64,000 nucleotides of DNA from the NCBI GenBank assembly GCA_020721005.1, contig DYNP01000003.1, positions 186,001 through 250,000 of the forward strand. The letters are read 5' to 3'. The notes beneath the pieces were generated by a model that worked only from the letters and a program-made list of their open reading frames with translations, was not told the DNA's origin and did no database searches. This DNA comes from Thiomargarita sp. (GTDB lineage: Bacteria > Pseudomonadota > Gammaproteobacteria > Beggiatoales > Beggiatoaceae). Below are positions 27,571-37,092 of the stretch, one piece after another (position 1 is the stretch's first letter; each line of letters opens with the position of its first letter). The position numbers were made by a program, and so were the translations under genes.

Positions 27571-27607
27571 GGTAGGATAAACTGACGATAAAAAGACTCA
27601 TCCTACC
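27571..27607. repeat. Stem-loop after rpsB
   Basis: GGTAGGAT (27571-27578) and ATCCTACC (27600-27607) form an 8-bp stem with a 21-base loop, 65 bp after rpsB. Just before it, AGGTTGGGTTGTGACGCG and GTTTCTTTG resemble (inverted) sequence at about 60100-60121, so this is part of a dispersed repeat. It could terminate rpsB transcripts, but there is no T-run. Confidence 0.45.
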
Positions 27608-27631
27608 ATGCTGTCCTTAACCCCCCAACCC

Positions 27632-27815
27632 CCCTTGGAAAAAAGGGGGGCTATTTAGTTTTCCTTCCTGGGAAAAAAGAGGGGCTATTTAGTTCTCCCT
27701 CCTTGGAAAAAAAGAGGGGCTATTTAGTTCTCCCTCCTTGGAAAAAGGGGGGCTGTTTAGTTCCCCCTCCTTGGAAAAAAGGAGGGGCTACTTAATTCTC
27801 CCTCCTTACCAAGGA
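27632..27815 (+). repeat. Tandem hairpin-forming repeats, about five units of 33-35 bp
   Basis: GGCTATTTAGTT-type boxes recur at about 27651, 27685, 27720, 27753 and 27788. Each unit also has CCTCCTTGGAAAAAAGGAGG-like sequence that folds on itself (CCTCC against GGAGG). Unit length varies by one or two bases and several units carry point changes. The array lies between rpsB and tsf, which are normally tightly coupled. Confidence 0.8.
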
Positions 27816-27870
27816 GGGGCAGGGGGTGGTTCTAAGTGATTGATGGGCTTCCCGTTGGTCAGCCCATCCT
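27801..27870. repeat. 70-bp dispersed repeat, copy A
   Basis: From CCTCCTTACCAAGGAGGGGC to GGTCAGCCCATCCT. It is repeated almost exactly, in inverted orientation, at 34379-34448. It contains its own hairpin (GGGCTTCCCGTTGGTCAGCCC). The two copies bracket the tsf–rseP gene block. Confidence 0.8.
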
Positions 27871-27918
27871 ACCCATTAAGAAGTATACTTTTCAACAATT
27901 TAATACAGGAAAAAGCGT

Positions 27919-28791
27919 ATGGAAGTCACCGCATCTTTGGTAAAAGAGCTACGAGAACGTACCGGAGCTGGGATGATGGAATGTAAAAAATCTTTAGTGG
28001 AACACGGCGGAGATATCGAAGCCGCAATTGAAGCTATGCGCAAATCAGGACAAGCTAAGGCAGCGAAGAAAGCGGGGAGAATTGCCGCTGAAGGTGTAAT
28101 CGTGCTCTCTCTGCAAGATCAACGCGCCGCCATGGTCGAAGTCAATTGCGAAACCGACTTTGTTTCTAAGGGGGACGATTTTAAACAATTTGCTGAAGCA
28201 GTGGCGAAACTCGCTGTGCAGCAGTCGTCAACAGAAGTATCTGATTTACTTGATATGCGTTTAGACACTGGCAAAACAGTCGAGCAAACCCGCCAAGACC
28301 TCATCGCTAAGTTCGGAGAAAATATTAACCTTCGTCGAGTTACTACTTTGAATGCTAACTGTTTGGGTTCTTATCTGCACGGCAATCGGATTGGAGTCTT
28401 GGTGAATTTAGAAGCTGGCAATACTCAATTGGCAAAGGATATCGCAATGCACATTGCAGCCAGTCGTCCTATATGCGTATCTTCAGAACAAATCCCACCT
28501 GCTGAGTTGGACAAGGAACGTGAAATTTATCGGGCGCAAGCGGCAGAAACTAAAAAGCCCGCCGATATCATTGACAAAATGGTAGAAGGACGCATGAAAA
28601 AGTACTATGGGGAAGTTACCCTGCTTGGTCAACCCTTTATCAAAGATCCGGAGCAGACCGTCGGGCAGCTATTGAAAGCCCAACACGCGCAGGTCCTGAG
28701 TTTTCAACGGTTTGAAGTGGGAGAGGGCATAGAGAAAAAGGTCGATAATTTTGCGCAAGAAGTCATGCAACAAGTGCAGAGCAATCGTTAG
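27919..28791 (+). CDS. tsf: Elongation factor Ts
   Basis: 290 residues. It is the guanine nucleotide exchange factor for EF-Tu. The start VTASLVKELRERTGAGMMEC, KKSLVEHGGDIEAAIE, VEVNCETDFVSKGDDF, and MHIAASRPICVSSEQIP are diagnostic. The ATG at 27919 follows CAGGAAAAAGCGT. It lies 28 bp before pyrH. Confidence 0.98.
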   Translation: MEVTASLVKELRERTGAGMMECKKSLVEHGGDIEAAIEAMRKSGQAKAAKKAGRIAAEGVIVLSLQDQRAAMVEVNCETDFVSKGDDFKQFAEAVAKLAVQQSSTEVSDLLDMRLDTGKTVEQTRQDLIAKFGENINLRRVTTLNANCLGSYLHGNRIGVLVNLEAGNTQLAKDIAMHIAASRPICVSSEQIPPAELDKEREIYRAQAAETKKPADIIDKMVEGRMKKYYGEVTLLGQPFIKDPEQTVGQLLKAQHAQVLSFQRFEVGEGIEKKVDNFAQEVMQQVQSNR

Positions 28792-28819
28792 CAGGCAGTA
28801 GAATCGAAAAGGCAACCCA

Positions 28820-29530
28820 ATGTACCCTAGAGTCTTATTGAAAATCAGTGGAGAAGCCCTGCTGGGACAAACTGAATTTGGAATTGACCCCGCAATCATT
28901 CAAAGAATTGCATTGGAAATTCAAGACATTATGAAACTGGGAGTCCAACTGGCACTCGTGATTGGGGGAGGTAATCTGTTTCGAGGAACAGGCCTCACTG
29001 CCAATGGCATTGATCGAGTATCCGCTGATTACATAGGCATGTTGGCTACCGTTATGAATAGTCTTGCTATGCAGGATGCCCTGCAAAAAATCAATACTGA
29101 AACTCGTGTCATGTCTGCAATTCAGATGGGACTTATTTGCGAAGAGTACACCCGCCGAAAAGCGATAAGTCATTTGCAACGAGGACGGGTTGTCATCTTT
29201 GCGGCGGGCACCGGCAACCCATTTTTCACCACTGACACCGCTGCCAGTCTCCGCGCAATAGAAATCGATGCCAAACTCCTCGTTAAAGCCACCAAGGTGG
29301 ACGGAGTTTATGACACAGATCCCCTAAAAAATCCAACTGCCCAACGACTCACTCGACTGACTTACAATGACATCATCTCGCGCCAATTGGGCGTCATGGA
29401 CACCACTGCCGTTGTCCTCTGTCGAGATAACAATATGCCATTGAGAGTATTAGATCTCAACAAAATGGGCACCCTAAAGCGTGCAGTCATGGGCGAAGAA
29501 GAAGGCACTTTTATCTATCATGAGGTATGA
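28820..29530 (+). CDS. pyrH: UMP kinase
   Basis: 236 residues. It phosphorylates UMP to UDP. The amino-acid-kinase fold is seen in [47 protein letters not shown] and [17 protein letters not shown]. The frr start follows its stop after 3 bases. Confidence 0.98.
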   Translation: MYPRVLLKISGEALLGQTEFGIDPAIIQRIALEIQDIMKLGVQLALVIGGGNLFRGTGLTANGIDRVSADYIGMLATVMNSLAMQDALQKINTETRVMSAIQMGLICEEYTRRKAISHLQRGRVVIFAAGTGNPFFTTDTAASLRAIEIDAKLLVKATKVDGVYDTDPLKNPTAQRLTRLTYNDIISRQLGVMDTTAVVLCRDNNMPLRVLDLNKMGTLKRAVMGEEEGTFIYHEV

Positions 29531-29533
29531 GTT

Positions 29534-30094
29534 ATGACTATAGAACAATTGAGGAAAGATCTTGAAGTTCGGATGGGCAAAAGTGTCGATGCTTTAAAGG
29601 CGGAATTTGTAAAAATTCGCACCGGTCGCGCTCACACCTCCTTGCTCGATCATGTCATGGTGCCCTACTATGGGAATCAAGTACCTATCACTCAAGTTGC
29701 CAATTTGACTGTCCTAGATCCGAGAACTTTGGGCGTCACGCCTTGGGAAAAAAGTATGGTTTCCGTCGTTGACAAAGCCATTCGAGACTCTGATTTGGGA
29801 TTAAATCCCACCAATGTTGGCAATCTGCTGCGAGTTCCTTTGCCCCCTATGAATGAGGAGCGGCGTAAAGAACTTGTCAAAGTCGTGCGCCATGAAGCTG
29901 AAGGAGGACGAGTAGCAATCCGTAATATTCGGCGTGATGTGTTACATGAGTTAAAAACCAGGGTCAAAAATAAGGAAATTTCCGAAGACGATGAGCGACG
30001 GCAAGAGGACGTGGTACAAAAACTTACCAATTTATACATAGGTAAGATTGACAGTATTCTTACTGAAAAAGAGGCAGAGTTAATGGAAGTCTAA
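29534..30094 (+). CDS. frr: Ribosome recycling factor
   Basis: 186 residues, close to the usual 185. It splits post-termination ribosomes with EF-G. RTGRAHTSLLDHVMVPYYGN, GLNPTNVGNLLRVPLPPMNEE and RNIRRDVLHELK are diagnostic. It sits 3 bp after pyrH and 2 bp before uppS. Confidence 0.98.
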   Translation: MTIEQLRKDLEVRMGKSVDALKAEFVKIRTGRAHTSLLDHVMVPYYGNQVPITQVANLTVLDPRTLGVTPWEKSMVSVVDKAIRDSDLGLNPTNVGNLLRVPLPPMNEERRKELVKVVRHEAEGGRVAIRNIRRDVLHELKTRVKNKEISEDDERRQEDVVQKLTNLYIGKIDSILTEKEAELMEV

Positions 30095-30096
30095 TC

Positions 30097-30843
30097 TTGG
30101 ACTTGGCACTTTCCCCCACTCAACTTCCCCGCCATATTGCCATCATCATGGATGGAAATGGGCGTTGGGCTAAACAACGCAACCTCCCTCGCCATGCCGG
30201 TCATATCGCCGGAGTGGAAACGGTGCGGGAGGTTGTGCGCATTTCCGCTGAATTGGGCATAGGAGTCCTCACCCTATTCGCCTTCAGCAGTGAAAATTGG
30301 CGCCGTCCCCGAGAGGAAGTGGGTTTGCTGATGAATTTATTCTTGACCGCTTTGCAACGAGAGATCACGCGTTTACATAAAAATCAAGTGCAGCTGCGGA
30401 TCATCGGCGATCGCACGGCTCTACCTAAGCCTTTGCAGGATAAAATTGACTCCGCCGAAACCTTGACTCAACACAATACCGGACTTAAACTCGTCATTGC
30501 CGCCAACTATGGGGGACATTGGGATCTTACGCAAGCCGCTCGTCAACTCTATGAGCAGATCCGCGCTGGCCAAATAACCCCAGAAGACGTCACTCAAGAA
30601 CGACTCGGAGCACACACCTGCCTTGCCAATTTACCTGACCCCGACCTGTTTATCCGTACTGGGGGCGAACAACGAATCAGCAACTTCCTACTTTGGCAAC
30701 TCGCGTACACAGAACTCTATTTTACCGAAACACTCTGGCCGGATTTTAATACCACCGCCTTCCAACAAGCCCTCCGCTTTTACGCCACCCGGCAAAGACG
30801 ATTTGGGCGCACCGGTGACCAAATCCAACAGGACACTCCTTAA
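30097..30843 (+). CDS. uppS: Undecaprenyl diphosphate synthase
   Basis: 248 residues. It makes the C55 lipid carrier for cell wall and LPS sugars. HIAIIMDGNGRWAKQ near residue 13 holds the catalytic Asp; GVLTLFAFSSENWRRP and DLFIRTGGEQRISNFLLWQ follow. There is no ATG before the active site, so the start is TTG at 30097, with GGAAG 7 bases upstream. Its stop shares one base with the cdsA start. Confidence 0.97.
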   Translation: MDLALSPTQLPRHIAIIMDGNGRWAKQRNLPRHAGHIAGVETVREVVRISAELGIGVLTLFAFSSENWRRPREEVGLLMNLFLTALQREITRLHKNQVQLRIIGDRTALPKPLQDKIDSAETLTQHNTGLKLVIAANYGGHWDLTQAARQLYEQIRAGQITPEDVTQERLGAHTCLANLPDPDLFIRTGGEQRISNFLLWQLAYTELYFTETLWPDFNTTAFQQALRFYATRQRRFGRTGDQIQQDTP

Positions 30844-31658
30844 TGCTACTGCACAGACTCCTCACCGCCGCCCTGCTCATCCCCTTTGTAATCTGGTTCT
30901 GCCTCTATTTTTCAACTCCCCTATTTGAGGTAGTTGTAGCACTCATCATAGCCTTGGCAGCCTGGGAATGGTCAAAACTCAGCGGACGCTTAACACCAAT
31001 GAGAAGGTCCCTTTATGTGATTTCGACCTTAGTCATCTACCTACTCAGCTATGAACTGACTAAATTCAATTGGTTTCTCTATACCCTGTTGATCACAGCC
31101 AATTTGGGTTGGATCCTGGCGTTTATAAACCTCTTGCGTTATGAAAAAAATCCCCAACGAAAACTCCTCAACCCCTTGATCAGCAGTCTGATAGGATGGG
31201 GGGTACTGATACCTGCAGGAGTTGGAATCGTCACCCTCCACGCCCATTCACATTCCCCCCAATTATGGCAACTGTACCTGTTAATCCTGATCTGGACTGC
31301 CGACAGTGGCGCCTATTTCGTCGGCAAACAATGGGGAAAGCATCCTCTTGCTCCCAATATCAGTCCCAAAAAAACTTGGGAAGGAGTTTTTGGCGGCTTA
31401 CTGCTCAGCAACCTATTCATCATCAGTTATGGCCTATATCTCGGAAATACTCTAAAAGGCATGATGACCTGGCTACTGCTCAGTAATCTTACCCTGGTAG
31501 CCTCCGTTATCGGCGACCTGTTTGAAAGTCTCATGAAACGACACAGTGATCTAAAGGACAGTGGACAATTACTGCCCGGACATGGCGGAATATTGGATCG
31601 GATAGACAGTCTCACCGCCGCCATTCCTGTCTTCACCTTAGGAATTCTCCTGACATGA
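30843..31658 (+). CDS. cdsA: Phosphatidate cytidylyltransferase
   Basis: A 271-residue integral membrane enzyme that makes CDP-diacylglycerol. It has about eight hydrophobic helices and the family signature near the C-terminus: SLMKRHSDLKDSGQLLPGHG followed by GILDRIDSL. The start codon overlaps the uppS stop by 1 bp, and its end overlaps dxr by 4 bp. Confidence 0.97.
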   Translation: MLLHRLLTAALLIPFVIWFCLYFSTPLFEVVVALIIALAAWEWSKLSGRLTPMRRSLYVISTLVIYLLSYELTKFNWFLYTLLITANLGWILAFINLLRYEKNPQRKLLNPLISSLIGWGVLIPAGVGIVTLHAHSHSPQLWQLYLLILIWTADSGAYFVGKQWGKHPLAPNISPKKTWEGVFGGLLLSNLFIISYGLYLGNTLKGMMTWLLLSNLTLVASVIGDLFESLMKRHSDLKDSGQLLPGHGGILDRIDSLTAAIPVFTLGILLT

Positions 31659-32839
31659 TTCCCAACCCGAACAAAGTCACTCTCTTAGGATCCACGGGAT
31701 CGATTGGAGTCAACACCTTAACCGTGATTCAACACCATCGTAAACGCTATGAAATCATAGCCTTGACTGCCAACACCCAAGTAGAACGGATGGCGGAACA
31801 ATGTCGAGAATGGCAACCTCGTTACGCAGTAATGGTCAATGAAATTGCAGCCGAACAATTACAGCAACGCATTCAACATACTGCCCCGGATACCACTGTT
31901 CTCACTGGTCAATCGGGACTTCTAACAATTGCTCAATTACCCGTCGATACTGTCATGGCAGCCATTGTGGGAGGTGCGGGATTACTGCCGACTTTGACCG
32001 CAGTGGCCCACTGTCAACGATTGCTATTGGCCAACAAAGAAGCTCTGGTCATGGCTGGCAAACTGTTTATGAACACCTTACGAGCCCACGGCACCGAATT
32101 AATTCCCATTGACAGCGAACACAATGCCCTTTTCCAAGCCCTGGCTCTCACCCCCAGCGAGTTGGGTCAAGCCGGTCTATTGGACCAAAAAGGAGTCTCA
32201 CGGCTGCTGCTCACTGCCTCCGGAGGCCCCTTTTTACACACCTCAGACCTCTCCCAAGTCACACCTGAACAAGCCTGTGCCCATCCTAATTGGGTCATGG
32301 GCCGCAAAATCTCAGTTGACTCCGCCAGCATGATGAATAAGGGACTGGAAGTCATTGAAGCCTGTTGGTTGTTTGCAGCAGATACCCAACAAGTGCAAGT
32401 ACTCATTCACCCTCAAAGCATCATCCATTCTCTCGTTGACTACCAAGACGGCTCAACCTTAGCTCACCTGGGCAACCCAGACATGAAAGTCCCCATCTCT
32501 CATGCCTTAGGATGGCCGGAACGCATTCATTCCAAAGTCAACTCTCTCAACCTATTAAACACTCCACGTCTTGAATTCTTACCCGTTGACCCTCTAAAAT
32601 TCCCCTGTTTGAACCTGGCCATCCAAGCCCACAATATTGGAGGGACCGCGCCAGTTGTGCTAAATGCTGCCAATGAAATCGCAGTGGCTGCCTTTTTGGA
32701 ACGTAAAATTCCCTTTACAACCATTCCCCAAGTTATCGAAAAAACGCTGGCTGAAATAACCCCGCTTCCGATTACCAACCTAGAAGTGATACTGGCCGAA
32801 GACGCGAAAGCTCGAGACCATGCAAGCACCTTATTCTAA
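31655..32839 (+). CDS. dxr: 1-deoxy-D-xylulose-5-phosphate reductoisomerase
   Basis: 394 residues. It is the second step of the MEP isoprenoid pathway, NADPH dependent. VTLLGSTGSIGVNTLTVI is the nucleotide-binding start, then LLANKEALVMAGKL, PIDSEHNALFQAL, LLTASGGPFLHT and MGRKISVDSASMMNKGLE. The start overlaps cdsA by 4 bp (ATGA). It supplies isoprenoids to the uppS step encoded two genes upstream. Confidence 0.98.
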   Translation: MIPNPNKVTLLGSTGSIGVNTLTVIQHHRKRYEIIALTANTQVERMAEQCREWQPRYAVMVNEIAAEQLQQRIQHTAPDTTVLTGQSGLLTIAQLPVDTVMAAIVGGAGLLPTLTAVAHCQRLLLANKEALVMAGKLFMNTLRAHGTELIPIDSEHNALFQALALTPSELGQAGLLDQKGVSRLLLTASGGPFLHTSDLSQVTPEQACAHPNWVMGRKISVDSASMMNKGLEVIEACWLFAADTQQVQVLIHPQSIIHSLVDYQDGSTLAHLGNPDMKVPISHALGWPERIHSKVNSLNLLNTPRLEFLPVDPLKFPCLNLAIQAHNIGGTAPVVLNAANEIAVAAFLERKIPFTTIPQVIEKTLAEITPLPITNLEVILAEDAKARDHASTLF

Positions 32840-32953
32840 ACTGACACATTTAGAACTAATACCACTGGTTTGAACCCTATAACTCATTCCCTTCCCTAAC
32901 ATGGGGCTGACTCGTCCAAGCAGTTACCCCACGCACCCTGATTAGGAACCCCA

Positions 32954-34321
32954 ATGATTCTCAATATCCTGTTTTTCACCGGCGCCTTCCTCCTAGCCAT
33001 CGGACTCCTGGTCACAGTCCATGAATGGGGACATTACTGGGTTGCCCGCCAAATGGGAGTTAAAATAGTGCGATTCTCAATTGGCTTTGGTCGCCCACTC
33101 TGGCAACGCCAATTCGGGGACGATCGCACCGAATTCATCCTGGCGGCCATTCCCTTAGGGGGGTATGTCAAAATGCTCGACGAACGAGAAGGAGAAGTTG
33201 CCTCCCATGAACTGTCCAGAGCCTTCAATCAACAATCCCTAGCCAAACGAGCGGCCATCGTGGTCGCAGGTCCACTATTCAATCTACTCTTTGCTATCCT
33301 TGCTTATACCAGCATGTATATGTTAGGCATCAGCGGACTTAAACCCATCATCGCAGAAGTAATTCCAAACTCTCCAGCTTATGAAGCGGGATTTTCTGCC
33401 CACCAAGAAATTACTGCTGTTAATGGACAAACCGTGACTCGTTGGGATAACATCTCTCGCCTCACCTTACAAACCCTGATGGACAAACTGCCTCAAGCCA
33501 CTTTTACAGTAAAATCAAAAGATTATTCCCCCCAACAACTGATCATCAATTTGGAAAACATCTCCCTCAATGATGCAGCGGAACGAAACTTTTTAGAAAA
33601 ACTGGGCTTTAAACCTCACTACCCTTCCCCTCCTGCCATCATTCGAAAATTACAACCCAATAGCGCAGCTTCTCGCGACGGTTTACACCCAGGGGACCGC
33701 ATTATTTCCCTCAATTCTCAACCGATTCACAACTGGCAAGAATGGGCGCAAACCATCTCCACTCACCCTAGACAAGCCTTGGTGGCTGAAATTCAACGAG
33801 GTGCCGATATCCTCACTCTAACTCTCACTCCCGATGATTTTGAAGGAAAGGGTCGCATGGGGGTCTATGGTCCCGAAGACTACAATATTCCCGCTGAATA
33901 CCTGAGCACGGAACGTTATGGACCTTTCCGAGCCTTACTCATGGGTATAGAAAATACCACCACCATGTCTATACTTACTTTACGCCTGATTTGGAAAATG
34001 TTGTCCCTACAAATCTCAGCCGATAAAATTAGCGGTCCCCTCAGCATTGCCGAATATGCCGGCAAATCAGCTCAATTGGGAATGGTGGCCTTCCTTTCCT
34101 TTTTAGGACTGGTCAGTGTCAGTTTGGCAGTCTTAAACCTGTTGCCCATTCCTCTCTTAGATGGGGGGCACCTATTTTTCTACACTCTTGAATTCATCCG
34201 TGGAAAACCTTTACCTGAGGAATGGGAATATTTGCTGCAAAAAATTGGTCTCACCCTGTTAATATCACTGATGGGACTGGCTCTGTTCAATGATTTAACT
34301 CGTTGGTTTAGTGGAGGATAG
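32954..34321 (+). CDS. rseP: Site-2 intramembrane zinc protease RseP
   Basis: 455 residues. It cleaves the anti-sigma factor RseA in the envelope stress response. VTVHEWGHYWVARQMG gives the HExxH site in the first membrane helix. Two PDZ regions occupy about residues 120-290. NLLPIPLLDGGHLFFYTLE is the second catalytic motif. The position between dxr and bamA is the conserved one. Confidence 0.97.
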   Translation: MILNILFFTGAFLLAIGLLVTVHEWGHYWVARQMGVKIVRFSIGFGRPLWQRQFGDDRTEFILAAIPLGGYVKMLDEREGEVASHELSRAFNQQSLAKRAAIVVAGPLFNLLFAILAYTSMYMLGISGLKPIIAEVIPNSPAYEAGFSAHQEITAVNGQTVTRWDNISRLTLQTLMDKLPQATFTVKSKDYSPQQLIINLENISLNDAAERNFLEKLGFKPHYPSPPAIIRKLQPNSAASRDGLHPGDRIISLNSQPIHNWQEWAQTISTHPRQALVAEIQRGADILTLTLTPDDFEGKGRMGVYGPEDYNIPAEYLSTERYGPFRALLMGIENTTTMSILTLRLIWKMLSLQISADKISGPLSIAEYAGKSAQLGMVAFLSFLGLVSVSLAVLNLLPIPLLDGGHLFFYTLEFIRGKPLPEEWEYLLQKIGLTLLISLMGLALFNDLTRWFSGG

Positions 34322-34378
34322 TCCTTCCTTCCTCCTATAAATAAAGAAACTTTTACATCATTCCCCTAAAAGTTTACT

Positions 34379-34492
34379 AGGATGGGCTGACCAACGGGAA
34401 GCCCATTAATCGTTTAGAACCACCCCCTGCCCCTCCTTGGTAAGAAGGGGAGCACAGGTAGGATGGGGCTGACCAACAGGAAGCCCATCAAT
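34379..34492. repeat. 70-bp dispersed repeat, copy B, plus partial copy
   Basis: 34379-34448 is the inverted partner of 27801-27870. A second, partial copy of the GGGCTGACCAAC-type hairpin follows at 34459-34492 (AACAGG in place of AACGGG). It fills most of the 278-bp rseP–bamA gap. I see no gene there. Confidence 0.75.
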
Positions 34493-34599
34493 CGCGTCTT
34501 TAGAATAGTTGACACCGTGTGTAAAACCCAGCACCGTGTGCCAAGCTACCGCTTGTATTCCCCTTCCTAATTTCTCAGTTCAGTTAATCTAAGGTCTTA

Positions 34600-37023
34600 A
34601 TGAACACGTTGATAATATCCAGGCTATTATACTTGAGCATGTCACTCTGTTTAGCCCTATCCAGCAACAGTTTTGCAGATTCTCCCCTTAAAGGAGGATT
34701 GGCAGACAACCTCATCGATCTTTCAGAAGAAGAGGAAGAGGAATTCTCCCCCGTGCCCCTCGCTTCCTTACCCAATATCTCTCAACGATTCCCATCGTCC
34801 TCAGACACCCTTTTTGTCATAGAAAAATTCCAACTTGAAGGTTTACAATTCAATTCTGAAAGCAACGTGCTCAGCTATCTTCCCCTCAAAGTGGGAGATT
34901 CCCTAACACTCCAAGACACCCATACCCTCATTTCAACCTTGTTTAAAACTGGATTGTTCAAAGACATTCGTTTGGAAAGAGCAGGGAACACTCTCATCAT
35001 TCACCTGGCTGAACATCCAGTTATCTCAGAACTCCATTTTGTTGGCAATGACGACTTGGAAACTGATACTTTACGTAAAGCCTTGAAAGGCATTGGTTTT
35101 GCAGAAGGCCGCGTCTATAATCAATCCGTTTTGGAACGCGTTAAATTGGAATTGCAACGCCAATATTTTAACCTTGGCAAATATGCAGTGCAACTGGATG
35201 CCAATGTTGTGCCCCTAGATGATCAACGGGTCAAAATTACCCTCACCATCTCAGAAGGCGTGGTAGCCAAAATTCGCCAAATCAACATCGTTGGTAATCA
35301 CACCATTCCCACTTCCAAATTGTTAGCAGAAATGCAACTCTCCATTGGGGGTTGGTTCAGCTGGTTTAGCAGTCGTGACCAATATTCTCAAATGAAATTA
35401 GCAGCGGATATTGAAACCCTACGGTCCTATTATTGGGACCATGGCTACCTCAACTTCTCCCTTGATTCTACTCAAGTTTCTATCACTCCAGACAAGAAGG
35501 ATGTCTATATCACCCTCAACCTCACTGAGGGTAGACAATACACAGTAGACAAATTGGAAATCACTGGGAACTTGGTAGTGAATGCCGAAGAATTACGCAG
35601 TAAAATTACCCTAAAACCCGGTCAATTGTTCTCGCGCAAAGCGGTTTCCAGCAGCGTGGAAGCTCTGATAGAAAGAATTGGGGATGAAGGCTATGCATTT
35701 GCCAACATTAACCCGGTACCCACTCCTCATGAAGAAACTGGTAATGTCGATCTCAACTTCTTCATCGATCCCGGTAAGCGAGTGTATGTGCGGAAAATTC
35801 AATTCAAAGGGAACACTAAAACTCGTGATGAAGTATTGCGGCGTGAAATGCGACAATTGGAAGGTGCTTGGCTATCTACCAAAAATCTCAAGCGCTCTCG
35901 AGAACGTTTGGAACGTCTTAATTATTTTGAAGAAGTACAAGTAGAAACCCCCTTGGTGGAAGGCAGTCAAGATCAAGTTGATGTCAACTTTAGTATCGTG
36001 GAAAGCCCTTCTGGCAATATTTTGGCTGGAGTTGGCTATTCCCAAACTCAAGGGCTGCTCCTGAATGCCAGCATCATACAGGATAATTTTTTAGGCTCAG
36101 GCAAACGGCTCGGAGCCACTTTTGACAACAGTCAAGTCAATACCGTTTACAATTTTTCCTATTTCAATCCGTATGTTACCATTGATGGACTCAGTCGAGG
36201 TTTCAATGTATTTTACCGCACCACCGATGCTGAAGAAGCCAATTTGAGTCGCTACAACACCGATGCCTATGGCGCCAATTTGACTTATGGTATTCCCATT
36301 ACCGAATTCAGTTATATCCGGTTGGGAGGTGATTTTGATCACACTAAGTTAAAGACAACTTTGGGAAGTGCGCAAGAAGTCTATGATTTCATTCGTGAAG
36401 AAGGTGAAGTTTATGACACCTACCGTCTGACTGGGAATTGGACTTTTGACACTCGAAATCGTTCCCTATTGCCCGATCGAGGCTGGTTATCCTCATTTAA
36501 TACGGAGATTGCTTTGCCAGGAGGAGATTTACTCTATTATAAAACCCGTTATCGCCAACAATGGTTATATTCCCTGATCGAAGATTATGTTCTCTCTTTG
36601 GAAGGAGAATTGGCTTATGCCAACAGTTATGGCAAAACCAAACGCCTACCCTTTTTTGAAAATTACACTGCAGGAGGTCCACGGACAGTCCGAGGTTTCA
36701 GAGAAAACACCTTAGGTCCCTTAGACTCTAATCGTCGACCTTTGGGAGGTAATATGAGAATTATTGGTAACGCCGAACTGATTTTGCCACTTCCCTTCGT
36801 GGAAAAAGCCAAATCTTTACGAGTCTCTGCCTTCCTAGACGTAGGGAATGTGTACGCAGTGGATGAAGAATTTGACTTCAATGAATTGCGCTATTCTACC
36901 GGTTTATCCACCATTTGGATTTCCCCCATTGGTATTCTAACCTTCAGTTTAGCTAAACCCTTGAATCCAAAGGAAGGCGATCAACAGCAATCTTTTCAAT
37001 TCTCGATTGGTACCAATTTTTAA
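34600..37023 (+). CDS. bamA: Outer membrane protein assembly factor BamA
   Basis: 807 residues, the core of the BAM complex that inserts outer-membrane barrels. A signal peptide ends near residue 26 (SNSFA). An unusually long acidic linker (residues about 27-68, with LSEEEEEE) precedes five POTRA domains (from VIEKFQLEGLQF to about 435). The C-terminal barrel has the VRGF box (GPRTVRGFRENTLGP) and ends in aromatic F. It is followed by skp and lpxD, as usual, but a mobile repeat sits between. Confidence 0.97.
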   Translation: MNTLIISRLLYLSMSLCLALSSNSFADSPLKGGLADNLIDLSEEEEEEFSPVPLASLPNISQRFPSSSDTLFVIEKFQLEGLQFNSESNVLSYLPLKVGDSLTLQDTHTLISTLFKTGLFKDIRLERAGNTLIIHLAEHPVISELHFVGNDDLETDTLRKALKGIGFAEGRVYNQSVLERVKLELQRQYFNLGKYAVQLDANVVPLDDQRVKITLTISEGVVAKIRQINIVGNHTIPTSKLLAEMQLSIGGWFSWFSSRDQYSQMKLAADIETLRSYYWDHGYLNFSLDSTQVSITPDKKDVYITLNLTEGRQYTVDKLEITGNLVVNAEELRSKITLKPGQLFSRKAVSSSVEALIERIGDEGYAFANINPVPTPHEETGNVDLNFFIDPGKRVYVRKIQFKGNTKTRDEVLRREMRQLEGAWLSTKNLKRSRERLERLNYFEEVQVETPLVEGSQDQVDVNFSIVESPSGNILAGVGYSQTQGLLLNASIIQDNFLGSGKRLGATFDNSQVNTVYNFSYFNPYVTIDGLSRGFNVFYRTTDAEEANLSRYNTDAYGANLTYGIPITEFSYIRLGGDFDHTKLKTTLGSAQEVYDFIREEGEVYDTYRLTGNWTFDTRNRSLLPDRGWLSSFNTEIALPGGDLLYYKTRYRQQWLYSLIEDYVLSLEGELAYANSYGKTKRLPFFENYTAGGPRTVRGFRENTLGPLDSNRRPLGGNMRIIGNAELILPLPFVEKAKSLRVSAFLDVGNVYAVDEEFDFNELRYSTGLSTIWISPIGILTFSLAKPLNPKEGDQQQSFQFSIGTNF

Positions 37024-37092
37024 ACCAAATAAGTGAATAATTACTTCTCCACCTCAATCCATTTTGAAAAACAATTGGTTTCTTGCTAAAAT

